Positions 1-7,614 of a stretch of 37,834 nucleotides of DNA are shown piece by piece. A model generated the notes under the pieces. It did not search any database. It saw nothing but the letters and a program-made list of their open reading frames with translations, and was not told where the DNA came from. The DNA lies in NCBI GenBank assembly GCA_905236145.1, contig CAJOOE010000132.1, positions 1-37,834 of the forward strand. The letters are read 5' to 3'. This stretch comes from an uncultured Selenomonadaceae bacterium (GTDB lineage: Bacteria; Bacillota; Negativicutes; Selenomonadales; Selenomonadaceae). How positions within the stretch are numbered: the first letter of the stretch is position 1; the number at the start of each line of letters is the position of its first letter. The position numbers and the translations under genes are program-made.

Positions 1-812
1 ACTCGAACATCGCGAACATCTTTCAAACTCCCGCAAATATATCCGACTTCTCCGGCTTTCAATTCTTCAAGCTCGGTCATTCCCGGCGAAAAAATTCCTA
101 TCTCCGTCGCGTCAAATTCTTTTCCCGTCGCTATAAGTTTCAACTTGTCACCCTTTTTTACTTTGCCTTCGGTAAGTCGAACGTGAGCGACCGCACCTTT
201 GTACGAATCGAAATAAGAATCGAAAATCAAGGCTTGCAAAGGTTTGTTTTCGTCGCCCCGGGGAGGGGGAATTTTATCGACAATCGCCGCCAAAATATTT
301 TCGACACCTTCGCCGGTTTTCGCACTGCATGGAATTGCGTCGCTCGCGTCCAGCCCGACTGCCTCCTCAATTTCGGTCTTTGCCCGGTCAATATCGGCAC
401 TCGGCAAGTCAATTTTGTTTATGACCGGAATAATTTCAAGATTATGCTCCAACGCAAGATAGACGTTTGAAAGAGTTTGAGCCTCAACACCCTGCGTCGC
501 GTCAACCACAAGCAACGCACCTTCGCAGGCGGCAAGACTTCTTGAAACTTCGTAAGTAAAATCGACGTGACCGGGCGTGTCGATTAAATTCAGTTGATAC
601 TCTTCCCCGTCCGCCGCAACATATTTCAATCTTACCGTCTGAGCCTTGATCGTAATTCCCCGCTCGCGTTCAAGTTCCATGTTGTCCAAAAGCTGATCCG
701 ACATTTCGCGTTTTTCGACGGTGCCGGTCATTTCTATAAGTCTGTCGGCAAGCGTCGATTTTCCGTGATCTATGTGTGCTATGATTGAAAAATTTCTTAT
801 CCTGTTGTTCAC
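1..812 (-). CDS. lepA: Elongation factor 4 (LepA), 5' part, runs off the left edge
   Basis: Ribosome-bound translational GTPase thought to back-translocate or remodel stalled ribosomes. The 270 codons present cover the whole G domain and the start of domain II. Visible motifs are the P-loop AHIDHGKST (residues 12-20), the LepA-typical stretch LERERGITIKAQ, the G3 box DTPGH and the G4 box NKID. The order and wording fit LepA rather than TypA or EF-G. The start is GTG at 812, preceded by GGAGGG seven bases upstream. The C-terminal domains, including the LepA-specific CTD, lie outside the window. It is divergent from the histidine phosphatase gene. I see no convincing promoter of its own in the 194-bp gap. 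Confidence 0.95.
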   Translation of the reverse strand, partial: MNNRIRNFSIIAHIDHGKSTLADRLIEMTGTVEKREMSDQLLDNMELERERGITIKAQTVRLKYVAADGEEYQLNLIDTPGHVDFTYEVSRSLAACEGALLVVDATQGVEAQTLSNVYLALEHNLEIIPVINKIDLPSADIDRAKTEIEEAVGLDASDAIPCSAKTGEGVENILAAIVDKIPPPRGDENKPLQALIFDSYFDSYKGAVAHVRLTEGKVKKGDKLKLIATGKEFDATEIGIFSPGMTELEELKAGEVGYICGSLKDVRDVR

Positions 813-930
813 AAAAATTCCCTCCGTTCAATTTCGTTTTGAAATATTCGGCGGGATTTTCTTTTATCCTTTGCACCGAAAATTTTTTGTCCGGCTGCAT
901 CGCCGCCGCAGTCGTATTTGAAAAATCCGG

Positions 931-959
931 TTGCAATTCCGGTACTCCCGGATTAAAAT
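931..959 (+). promoter_or_regulatory. Sigma-A-type promoter for the histidine phosphatase gene
   Basis: TTGCAA at 931-936 and TAAAAT at 954-959 are separated by exactly 17 bp. The start codon lies 47 bp beyond the -10 box. Read from consensus only. Confidence 0.55.
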
Positions 960-1006
960 TCATAAACAAAGCTTGTAAACACGATATTTGAGAGAGGCAA
1001 AAAAAT

Positions 1007-1630
1007 ATGTTGAAAATAATGCTTGTACGGCACGGCGAAACTTTTTGGAATTTACAGGGAAAACTTCAGGGAAATTCCGACATTCACCTTGCACCGGACG
1101 GACTTCATCAGGCTCGGCTTTTGGCGGCACATTGTATTTTTGAAACGGCAGACGCGGTTTACTCAAGCAATTTGACGCGGGCAAAGACCACGGCACTTTT
1201 TTTGGCGGACAGATTCGGTGTCAATGTTTCGGAAGTTCCGGAACTCCGGGAGATAAATTTCGGCGATTGGGAAGGTCAATTTATTCGCGAACTTGCGGAA
1301 AAATATCCGGAGGACATGGAGAAATTTTTCAAAGAGCCGGACAATTTGCAAATAAAAAACGCGGAAACTTTCTTTGAGGCTCAAGACAGATGTTTTGCCG
1401 CCTTTCAAAAAATCGTCGCCGCCCACAACACTCCGCATAAAAATCAACACATAATAATCGTTGCTCACGGTGCTGCAAACCGGTTGATTCTGTGCAAAAT
1501 TTTGGATATTCCCGTCCGCAATATGTGGAAGTTTGCCCAATTCAATACTGCGGTAAATGTAATAAGAGCGGACGAAGAAAATTTTACGGTTGAATTGATT
1601 AACGGCACGGCACATTTATACAATCGCTGA
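1007..1630 (+). CDS. Histidine phosphatase family protein (phosphoglycerate mutase-like)
   Basis: A 207-residue member of the branch-1 histidine phosphatase superfamily (GpmB/CobC/PhoE-like). The phospho-acceptor motif LVRHGET is at residues 6-12 with His9. The acid motif reads REINFGDWEG, and the second catalytic histidine is in VAHGAANR. Length is normal for the small members. ATG at 1007 follows an AGAGAGG ribosome site. The substrate cannot be read from sequence: alpha-ribazole phosphate, a phosphosugar or a general phosphoester are all possible. The next gene, a DUF1850 protein, follows after 15 bp and is probably co-transcribed. Confidence 0.9.
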   Translation: MLKIMLVRHGETFWNLQGKLQGNSDIHLAPDGLHQARLLAAHCIFETADAVYSSNLTRAKTTALFLADRFGVNVSEVPELREINFGDWEGQFIRELAEKYPEDMEKFFKEPDNLQIKNAETFFEAQDRCFAAFQKIVAAHNTPHKNQHIIIVAHGAANRLILCKILDIPVRNMWKFAQFNTAVNVIRADEENFTVELINGTAHLYNR

Positions 1631-1645
1631 CCGGAGGATTTTGCC

Positions 1646-2143
1646 ATGCATAAGGGAACTGACTTTTTGTACGTTGCCTGTTTGATATTTGTTTTAAGCA
1701 TTTTTTACATCTTGTTTTCCGGTCAAAAGATTTATGTGACGGCGGAAATTGACGGCAGGCAAATTCTTCTCGCCGATGTCCGGGCGAAAAAAGGGACTCC
1801 GGTGACAATACAATTTACTCACTCAGTCCAAAAAACTCCGGTTATCGAAGAGTTGGAATCAGACGGAAAGAATCTCGTCCTGCTCCGAACAAAGTACAAA
1901 TCGCAGGGCGTGGGCTTGCCTTTTATGGAGAGTGACGGAAAATTCCGGGAAGAGGACGGATATTTTATAATGGACGATATGAACCGGATTTTTGAAGAAT
2001 TGTCTTTAAGGACGGGAGTCGGGACAAATTTAATCGTCACGGTCGGCGACAGGGAAATAAAGCTGTATAAAATATTTGTGCCGGGAACGAAAATAAACAT
2101 TGTCCCGGCATCGCTTGCATACAAACTAAAATTATGGCGTTAG
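1646..2143 (+). CDS. DUF1850 domain-containing membrane-anchored protein
   Basis: A 165-residue protein with one N-terminal hydrophobic segment (about residues 8-25), then a soluble extracytoplasmic domain. The domain carries the DUF1850 hallmarks: FTHSVQKTPVIEE near residue 52, and a later SQGVGLPF patch. In many bacteria DUF1850 genes sit between the substrate-binding protein and permease of a TAXI-type TRAP transporter, so a helper role there is the usual guess. No TRAP genes flank it here, and the function is unknown. ATG at 1646 is preceded by CGGAGG. It is convergent with the GT2 gene, only 45 bp away. Confidence 0.8.
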   Translation: MHKGTDFLYVACLIFVLSIFYILFSGQKIYVTAEIDGRQILLADVRAKKGTPVTIQFTHSVQKTPVIEELESDGKNLVLLRTKYKSQGVGLPFMESDGKFREEDGYFIMDDMNRIFEELSLRTGVGTNLIVTVGDREIKLYKIFVPGTKINIVPASLAYKLKLWR

Positions 2144-2165
2144 CGTTTTAGAGTAAAGACTGATT

Positions 2166-2199
2166 CCCTATTTCCCTATTTCCCCGGTTCACCGGTTCG
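2166..2199. repeat. Two adjacent 8-bp tandem duplications at a convergent gene end
   Basis: CCCTATTT occurs twice in tandem at 2166-2181. It is followed almost directly by CCGGTTC(A/G) twice at 2184-2199. The second pair covers the stop codon of the GT2 gene (2189-2191). These look like slippage products, and no function is evident. Confidence 0.6.
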
Positions 2200-3406
2200 C
2201 CGCCGGAGTTTCGGAAGTCGCGGAGCCGTTTTTCAGTTCGGCAATTTGTTTTTCAAAATTCACAATCCTCATACGGTACAAATGGACGGCACTGTACATA
2301 TAAGCAAAAAATGCGTAATAGTCGCCGCAATATTTTTTGAGTTCCTGCCTGATGAGTCCGTCAAGCTGTGCCGGCGAATATTTTTCGTAAAATCTTTGCG
2401 TCCAAATAAGATGTTGCTGAATAATATAATCTATCGGCAGTTGTCTGAATTGCGGATTTTCGACGAAGAAAGGAATTTTGCTCATAAAATCGTCCATTGC
2501 CTTCGTTCCCTCTATCATCAGCTGATCCAACGCATTTATCGACTCCTCGACCGTGACCTGTTTCCGGGTAATGGAATCCGGATTTTCCCGGTAAATGTAA
2601 ATTATATTCGGCACCCGCAAAATTCGAGGAGCGGAACAGACGACGAAGAAATAGAAAATTATATCCTCCGAAGTTTTGAGCAGGGGAAATTGTATATTTT
2701 TTTCCTGCAAAAGATCGCGACGGAAAAGTTTGTTGTGAACCCAGCCGAAATACCTGCATTGATAGTAAAGTTGAATACGTTCGGCAAGATTGGCGGTTTC
2801 AAGTACCGGCTTGTCACAAAATCCGCCGAGTTCCTTGCTGAAGGTAGTAAATTTTGTGTCGTCGGTCACGTCGATAACTTTATTTTCCGGGAAATAAACC
2901 TGCTCCGTGTGAACCACGTCCGCCTGCCACTGTTCCGCCAAAGTTACAAGTTCTTCAAGTGCGGTTTTCGTGTACATATCGTCACTGTCCAGGAAGGCAA
3001 TATATTTTCCGCGACTCACTCTCATTCCGGTATTTCGCGGCTCGGACGCTCCTCCGGAATTTCTTTCAAGCCGGATAATTCTGATTCGATTGTCTTTTGC
3101 CGCAAGTTCCGAAACAATTTTCATCGTGTCGTCGGTGGAGCAATCGTCAACCAGAATCAATTCAAAATCCGGAAAAGTTTGATTGAGGACACTCATAACG
3201 CATGATTTTATATGCCGTTGCGAATTGTACATCGGAGTTATTACGGAAACTGCCGGAATCGGCGGCAAAGATCCCAGAAACGAAACGCGGCTTTGCGGTA
3301 AATTTTGTGCCGGAGTTTGTGCGGAGGGTTGTGCGGGAGCGGGAGCGGGTGCGGAATTGTTTTTTGCCGTCAATTTCTTTTGAATTTTATTTTTCAATTT
3401 TGCCAT
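2189..3406 (-). CDS. Glycosyltransferase family 2 protein
   Basis: GT-A fold glycosyltransferase, probably adding a sugar to a surface glycan; donor and acceptor unknown. Residues 1-50 are a Lys-rich start followed by an Ala/Pro/Gln-rich linker. The catalytic domain starts at about residue 52 (VSVITPMYNS), continues with LILVDDCSTDDT, and has the DXD-type metal site FLDSDD at about 138-143. A helical C-terminal region of about 180 residues contains a tyrosine-rich stretch. I chose ATG at 3406 because GGAGAG lies seven bases upstream. The in-frame ATG at 3421 would place that ribosome site inside the gene. No other glycan genes are adjacent, so it appears monocistronic from the promoter at 3445-3473. 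Confidence 0.88.
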   Translation of the reverse strand: MAKLKNKIQKKLTAKNNSAPAPAPAQPSAQTPAQNLPQSRVSFLGSLPPIPAVSVITPMYNSQRHIKSCVMSVLNQTFPDFELILVDDCSTDDTMKIVSELAAKDNRIRIIRLERNSGGASEPRNTGMRVSRGKYIAFLDSDDMYTKTALEELVTLAEQWQADVVHTEQVYFPENKVIDVTDDTKFTTFSKELGGFCDKPVLETANLAERIQLYYQCRYFGWVHNKLFRRDLLQEKNIQFPLLKTSEDIIFYFFVVCSAPRILRVPNIIYIYRENPDSITRKQVTVEESINALDQLMIEGTKAMDDFMSKIPFFVENPQFRQLPIDYIIQQHLIWTQRFYEKYSPAQLDGLIRQELKKYCGDYYAFFAYMYSAVHLYRMRIVNFEKQIAELKNGSATSETPAANR

Positions 3407-3444
3407 TTTCAGACTCTCCATATTCTTTAAATGTATTTTTGGAA

Positions 3445-3473
3445 ACTATATCACACGGACGGAAAACTTGCAA
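3445..3473 (-). promoter_or_regulatory. Sigma-A-type promoter for the GT2 gene
   Basis: On the minus strand, TTGCAA (3473-3468) and TATAGT (3450-3445) are 17 bp apart. The -10 box lies 38 bp before the ATG at 3406. Confidence 0.6.
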
Positions 3474-3510
3474 ATCCGAATGAAATTTCTACGCGAAATT
3501 TTACATATTC

Positions 3511-3540
3511 GGCACGGCGAAGGTTACGCCGCCTTTTTTT
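3511..3540 (+). terminator. Hairpin with T-tract upstream of the FakA-like gene
   Basis: CGGCG (3515-3519) pairs with CGCCG (3527-3531), extended by GG/CC across a two-base bulge, and is followed by seven T. It has terminator form on the plus strand, yet no plus-strand gene ends just before it. It may block antisense read-through into the promoter at 3542. Apart from this hairpin and the two promoters, the 287-bp gap 3407-3693 holds nothing I recognise. Confidence 0.5.
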
Positions 3541-3541
3541 G

Positions 3542-3570
3542 TTGACGCAACTTTTTCAAAGTGTTAAACT
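3542..3570 (+). promoter_or_regulatory. Promoter for the FakA-like gene
   Basis: TTGACG (3542-3547) and TAAACT (3565-3570) are 17 bp apart. The UUG start of the gene is 123 bp further on, leaving a leader of about 115 nt. Confidence 0.5.
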
Positions 3571-3693
3571 TTCATAAATCGGCAACGGGATTGTAAACTG
3601 CCGTGCAGAAGTTTGAGAAAATTTTTATAAATCGACGGGTGTCGCCGGGTCAAAGATTCTTTGTCCCGCAAAAAATGTTGGGAGGTTTAGATT

Positions 3694-4929
3694 TTGGCTG
3701 AGAACAGAGAAGTAATAACCGGCGGAGATTTTAAACGAATGATTTCCGGAGCGTACAGCGAATTTTTGTTGGAGTATGAAAACATAAACGCATTGGATTT
3801 CGGCAGTTTGCCCGGCACTCATATTTTGAGGACGATGGGGGCGGCGGTTATGCCGCTTGCCGACGCGAAAGATACCGGGATCGGCGGCTTGAGTCGCAGA
3901 GTCTCGACGGCGGCGGTTTTCGGTGCAAGGGGAAATGCCGGCGTTGTTTTGGCTCAAATGTTCAGAGGAATCGATGCGGGATTGACCGGGAAATATGACG
4001 CGACCGGCTCGGAGTTCGGCAAGGCATTTCAGTACGGCATTTTGTATTCTCAAAGAGTCATTCCGGACGACACGGAAACGCCCTTTGTCACTGTGGCAAA
4101 GGCGGTTGCAAAGGGTGCGTATCACGCAGTCAGAGCGGGAAAGCCGATTTCCGAAATTTTGGAGACGGCGATAAAATCCGGAGAGAGTGCTCCGGAAACT
4201 TCCGGACCGGACGCGGGAGCTCATATAATGCTCAGTTTTTTGAAAGGCTGTCTGAAGGGATTGGACGGAAATTTTGTTTCGCCGGCGGTCAGTCTTTCTT
4301 TGGGACTCGGCACTCACAAAAATATGCCGGATCCCCGCAACGACAGAGTTCGCCCTTACTGCGTAAGACTTCGCGTAAAAAATTCAAAGGTGGATATTCC
4401 GGAACTTGAAAAACAAATGCGGGATTTGAGCAGCTTTTCAATCGTTGAAAAAATGAACGGCGGAATTGAAATTCACCTGCATACGGATCATGTCGGGGCG
4501 GCATTGGAGCAGGCAATAAGTTGGGGACCTTTGCGTGATGTCAAAATCACGAATATGAGCGAAGTACACGTCCTGCCGGCGAAAGACGCCTTGTTGAAAG
4601 TTGCGGCGTTGGCTGTCGCGAAAGACAGAGATGAGGCTCAAATTTTGCAGGATGCGGGTGCGTCGGTTTTGGTTTCCGGCAGTAATGAAAATTCGCCGTC
4701 GCTCGCCGAAATTGTCGGAGCGGCTCATTCGGATTTGGCATCGGCTTACGTCTTGGTTACTTCCGGAGCGGATTATTCGTTGCTTTTCAGACAGGCGAAA
4801 AAACTTTTGGGAAATCGCGTCGAATTGGTCTTGGCAAATTCTTTCGACAAGGCGGTTGAGGCATTGAAAAAATTCTCGCCTTCACTGTCCGCACCGGAAA
4901 ACGCTCGAATTATGTCCGAAGTGATTTAA
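3694..4929 (+). CDS. FakA/YloV-like DAK2-domain protein with degenerate nucleotide site
   Basis: Related to FakA, the ATP-binding subunit of bacterial fatty acid kinase (DAK2 domain, middle domain, DegV-like C-terminal domain). Conserved pieces are the start VITGGDFKRMISGA (compare ITG..F..MI..GA), the GARGNAGVVLAQMFRGI segment (residues about 97-113), and the middle-domain motif EIHLHTDHVG followed by VKITNMSEVH. The canonical NVFPVPDGDTGTNM segment, which carries the Mg/ATP-binding aspartates, is replaced at residues 31-46 by NALDFGSLPGTHIL, so both aspartates are missing. At 411 residues it is also shorter than the roughly 550 usual, the loss being at the C-terminus. It is probably a non-catalytic paralogue or one with changed chemistry. 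The start is TTG at 3694, with GGAGG eight bases upstream. Confidence 0.8.
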   Translation: MAENREVITGGDFKRMISGAYSEFLLEYENINALDFGSLPGTHILRTMGAAVMPLADAKDTGIGGLSRRVSTAAVFGARGNAGVVLAQMFRGIDAGLTGKYDATGSEFGKAFQYGILYSQRVIPDDTETPFVTVAKAVAKGAYHAVRAGKPISEILETAIKSGESAPETSGPDAGAHIMLSFLKGCLKGLDGNFVSPAVSLSLGLGTHKNMPDPRNDRVRPYCVRLRVKNSKVDIPELEKQMRDLSSFSIVEKMNGGIEIHLHTDHVGAALEQAISWGPLRDVKITNMSEVHVLPAKDALLKVAALAVAKDRDEAQILQDAGASVLVSGSNENSPSLAEIVGAAHSDLASAYVLVTSGADYSLLFRQAKKLLGNRVELVLANSFDKAVEALKKFSPSLSAPENARIMSEVI

Positions 4930-4989
4930 AATTTTTTTGGGAGGGCGACGCGATGAGTATGTATCGTTACGGTCGGTTTGTAAAGAAAA

Positions 4990-5193
4990 ATGAAGAAACT
5001 GCAGCTGATTTGTATATGTATCGGCGGAGTGGAGCGTGATCCCTTTGAAGCGTTTAAATATCTTTCAAAAGCCGAAGTTGAAACTTACAGGAAAATTTTA
5101 AAAAGAGATCCGTTTGCAAAATCATTGTTGCCGAATATTCAAAAAATATTGAATGAAGCAAGAAAAATTTTGGAAGATGAAATTTCCGATTAA
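4990..5193 (+). CDS. Small unknown protein, probably the 3' part of a frameshifted gene
   Basis: This frame encodes 67 residues ending in a charged helical segment (from GVERDPFEAFKYL onward, Lys/Glu-rich). Its own ATG has no good ribosome site, and its first 13 residues (Cys-rich) look like out-of-frame reading. A strong site, GGGAGGG, instead precedes ATG at 4953. That frame gives a natural-looking 28-residue start (MSMYRYGRFVKKNEETAADL...) before a stop at 5037-5039. A one-base shift near 5020-5036 would join the two into about 80 residues. I therefore read 4953-5193 as one small gene broken by a frameshift or by a sequence error. It sits 26 bp upstream of the Uma2 gene. Function unknown. 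Confidence 0.5.
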   Translation: MKKLQLICICIGGVERDPFEAFKYLSKAEVETYRKILKRDPFAKSLLPNIQKILNEARKILEDEISD

Positions 5194-5219
5194 ACGAATT
5201 TTTTGGCGGGTGATTAAAA

Positions 5220-5804
5220 ATGATCAATGAAAGATTGGAATATTTCAGGGATAATTATGAAATCATAGGAGGAAAAAAATTTATGGCACCTGCACCGTCA
5301 GCCGGACACAATGCAACATTGTTTAATTTTGGAAGAATCATAATGAACTATATGGAAGACAACAACATTGAAGGTAATGTTTTCACGGACAACGTAGACC
5401 TTTATTTGCCGGACGGCAGCGTCTTTCAACCTGATTTAACCGTGATAAAATCGGAAAACTCGGAAATAATTGATTGGATCGGAGCCATTCACGGCGTGCC
5501 GGATATGGTTGCGGAAGTCCTTTCAAAATCGACAAAGCAAAGAGATTTGACCGTAAAAAAAGATACTTATGAGGCTGTCGGAGTAAAGGAATACTGGATA
5601 ATTGACCCTTATATGAGATGTATTGACGTGTATATTTTGAAGGACGGAAAATTTTCTTTTGAAGGAGAATATCAGCATTACACGAGACGGGAATCGGAAC
5701 AATTGAACGAATCGGACAAGGCAAATATCAAGTATGAGGTTCCGGTTTCAATTGTGCCCGGTCTGTCTGTAAATTTAAATCGAATCTTCAGGTGGAGTAT
5801 GTAA
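5220..5804 (+). CDS. Uma2 family protein (DUF820, PD-(D/E)XK nuclease fold)
   Basis: A 194-residue Uma2/DUF820 protein. The family has a restriction-endonuclease-like fold and is annotated as putative endonuclease; its biological role is unclear. The fold signature is visible: FQPDLTVIKSE (the PD aspartate, about residue 73), then VAEVLSKSTKQRDLTVKKDTYEAVGVKEYWIIDP. The last stretch supplies the E-x-K-like residues and the typical YWIIDP ending. ATG at 5220 has no strong ribosome site, GGCGGG eleven bases upstream being the nearest. The family is often mobile and multi-copy. Here it lies between a FakA-like gene and hisIE, with a probably broken small gene just upstream. Confidence 0.85.
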   Translation: MINERLEYFRDNYEIIGGKKFMAPAPSAGHNATLFNFGRIIMNYMEDNNIEGNVFTDNVDLYLPDGSVFQPDLTVIKSENSEIIDWIGAIHGVPDMVAEVLSKSTKQRDLTVKKDTYEAVGVKEYWIIDPYMRCIDVYILKDGKFSFEGEYQHYTRRESEQLNESDKANIKYEVPVSIVPGLSVNLNRIFRWSM

Positions 5805-5828
5805 TTTGTATGGAGGTTAAAAGCAGAA

Positions 5829-6530
5829 ATGGAAATTGATATTACAAAAATCAAATTTGACGAAAAGGGACTTGTCCCGGCGATAATTCAGGAGGAAAGC
5901 GGTCAAGTTTTGATGCTCGCCTATATGAACGAGGAATCACTCAAAAAAACTCTGGAAACCGGTTACACCTGGTTTTTCAGCCGCAGCCGTCAAACTCTCT
6001 GGCAAAAGGGAGAAACCAGCGGCAACGTTCAAAAAATCAAGGAAATTTATTACGATTGCGACGGCGATACGCTCTTGATAAAAGTTCATCAAACCGGCGT
6101 TGCCTGTCACACCGGCACTTATTCCTGTTTCAGCGGACGCAGGCTCGACGAAAATGACAAATCCCTTGTCGTAGCAAATCAACCGCCGCAGGAAAATTTG
6201 GCTGTCGTTCTCTACGAATTGTATTCCGTGATAAAAGATCGTCAGCGTCACCCGGTCGAAGGTTCTTACACGAATTATCTTTTTAAACACGGTCACGACA
6301 AAATTTTGAAGAAAGTCGGCGAAGAGGCTGTCGAAACGATTATCGCGTCAAAAAATGAAGAAACTTCTCAAATTTTGTATGAAATGGGAGATCTGTGGTA
6401 TCATTGCCTTGTACTTTTGGCTTGGCACGGAATCAAGCCGGAAGATTTATTTGCGGAACTTATGAGTCGTCGCAAGGGCGGTAATTATCATAAATTCACC
6501 GGAAAGACCGGAGAGCGTCCGGCAGATTAA
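5829..6530 (+). CDS. hisIE: Bifunctional phosphoribosyl-AMP cyclohydrolase / phosphoribosyl-ATP pyrophosphatase
   Basis: Catalyses histidine biosynthesis steps 2 and 3: PR-ATP to PR-AMP (HisE part), then ring opening of PR-AMP to ProFAR (HisI part). The HisI domain covers about residues 1-115, with WFFSRSRQTLWQKGETSGN, the metal-binding DCDGDTLL, and the zinc cysteines in TGVACHTGTYSCF. The HisE domain runs from about 120 to 210, with the acidic helix KKVGEEAVETIIA and a later EMGDLWYH helix. At 233 residues it is full length for a fusion. The start at 5829 follows TGGAGGT. hisIE is usually last in a his operon, but no other his gene is in this window. Confidence 0.96.
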   Translation: MEIDITKIKFDEKGLVPAIIQEESGQVLMLAYMNEESLKKTLETGYTWFFSRSRQTLWQKGETSGNVQKIKEIYYDCDGDTLLIKVHQTGVACHTGTYSCFSGRRLDENDKSLVVANQPPQENLAVVLYELYSVIKDRQRHPVEGSYTNYLFKHGHDKILKKVGEEAVETIIASKNEETSQILYEMGDLWYHCLVLLAWHGIKPEDLFAELMSRRKGGNYHKFTGKTGERPAD

Positions 6531-6595
6531 GTTGCGGATATTTTAAAGCAAAGTCTAAAAAATTTTTTCACTTACACAAAACTGTTGAAACTCCC

Positions 6596-6620
6596 GAAAA
6601 AACTAAATTTTAGTTTTTTC
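6596..6620. terminator. Bidirectional A/T terminator between hisIE and ecfA2
   Basis: A perfect 12-bp inverted repeat around one central base: GAAAAAACTAAA at 6596-6607 and its complement at 6609-6620. It has A-runs on one side and T-runs on the other, so either strand gives a hairpin with a U tail. It overlaps the ecfA2 stop codon (6619-6621). Confidence 0.6.
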
Positions 6621-7452
6621 ACAGCCCCTTTTTAAATTTTTTCACCAAACATTCGACAGCCTCGTCAATCGTTATCAAATTTTTTTCGACTTCAAAGCCG
6701 GCGGCTGAAATTTCTTCCATGAGTCCGGTGACGGCAGGCGGCATAAGTCCGGCGGTTTTCAAAATTTCCGGTTGAGTGAAAAGTTCTCGCGGCTTGCCGT
6801 CGAATAAAATTTTTCCACGTGCCAAAACAATTACACGTCCGGCAAGTTTTGCAATGTCCTCCATTGAATGAGAAACCAAAATCACGGTCACGCCGGATTT
6901 ATGCAGAGCTTGAATTTCGGACAGAAGTTTTTCTCTTGCTTTCGGATCCAATCCGGCAGTCGGCTCGTCCAAAATCAAATATTTCGGTTTCAACGCCAAA
7001 ATTCCGGCTATTGCAATCCGCCGCCTTTGACCGCCGGAAAGTTCAAACGGCGACCGGTTTTTCAAATTCAAATCCAAATCGACCGCCTTCATGGATTCGT
7101 CAACTCTTTTTGAAATTTCTTCCTCACTCAATCCGAAATTTCGCGGCCCGAAAGAAATATCTTTTTCAATCGTTTCTTCAAAAAGCTGATGCTCCGGGTA
7201 TTGAAAAACGATTCCTATTTTTTGACGTGCAGATTTTTTCTTGACGTTTTCGCCGTCGATTTTTACGGAGCCTTCGGACAAATCAATCAGTCCGGCAATA
7301 ACTTGAATCAAAGTCGATTTCCCGGAGCCGGTATGTCCGGCGACAGCCAAAAATTCGCCCGCCTCAATTTTGAAATTTATATTTTGCAAAGCCGTCTTTT
7401 CAAACGGAGTTTTTTTCATGTAAGTGTAAGTTACATTTTCAATTTCAATCAT
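6619..7452 (-). CDS. ecfA2: Energy-coupling factor transporter ATP-binding protein EcfA2
   Basis: One of the two ATPases of an ECF (vitamin/metal) importer. It works with EcfA1, the transmembrane EcfT and exchangeable S components at the inner face of the membrane. In order: Walker A GHTGSGKST, the Q-loop motif QYPEHQLFEET (typical of the EcfA2 branch), signature LSGGQRRRIAIAG, Walker B LILDEP, and switch histidine in VSHSMED. The length of 277 residues is normal. ATG at 7452 has AAAGGAG eight bases upstream. Reading further upstream would pass through antisense tRNA and is spurious. EcfA1 and EcfT, normally adjacent, are absent here. Confidence 0.92.
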   Translation of the reverse strand: MIEIENVTYTYMKKTPFEKTALQNINFKIEAGEFLAVAGHTGSGKSTLIQVIAGLIDLSEGSVKIDGENVKKKSARQKIGIVFQYPEHQLFEETIEKDISFGPRNFGLSEEEISKRVDESMKAVDLDLNLKNRSPFELSGGQRRRIAIAGILALKPKYLILDEPTAGLDPKAREKLLSEIQALHKSGVTVILVSHSMEDIAKLAGRVIVLARGKILFDGKPRELFTQPEILKTAGLMPPAVTGLMEEISAAGFEVEKNLITIDEAVECLVKKFKKGL

Positions 7453-7475
7453 TTCCCGATCTCCTTTCAAATCGA

Positions 7476-7504
7476 ATTTTATCATACAAAAATCTTTCAC
7501 GCAA
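7476..7504 (-). promoter_or_regulatory. Promoter for ecfA2 with extended -10
   Basis: On the minus strand, TTGCGT (7504-7499) and TAAAAT (7481-7476) are 17 bp apart, and TG lies one base before the -10 box. The ecfA2 ATG begins 23 bp beyond the -10 box. Confidence 0.6.
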
Positions 7505-7554
7505 ACCGGTGAAAATTTTTCTTCCAAAATTCGCACGACACGAAAAATAAAAAT

Positions 7555-7583
7555 TTGACAAATTAAGAAATTTGATGTATTCT
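7555..7583 (+). promoter_or_regulatory. Promoter for tRNA-Thr
   Basis: A perfect TTGACA (7555-7560), a 17-bp spacer, and TATTCT (7578-7583). The mature tRNA begins 31 bp downstream of the -10 box. Confidence 0.75.
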
Positions 7584-7614
7584 TACGGAGTTTCAGATGT
7601 TTGGAACATTTGTT

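Noticed and set aside
670..969. A 99-codon minus-strand frame overlapping the lepA start
   Set aside because: It overlaps the LepA G domain out of frame and has no motif. The lepA start with GGAGGG explains the region.
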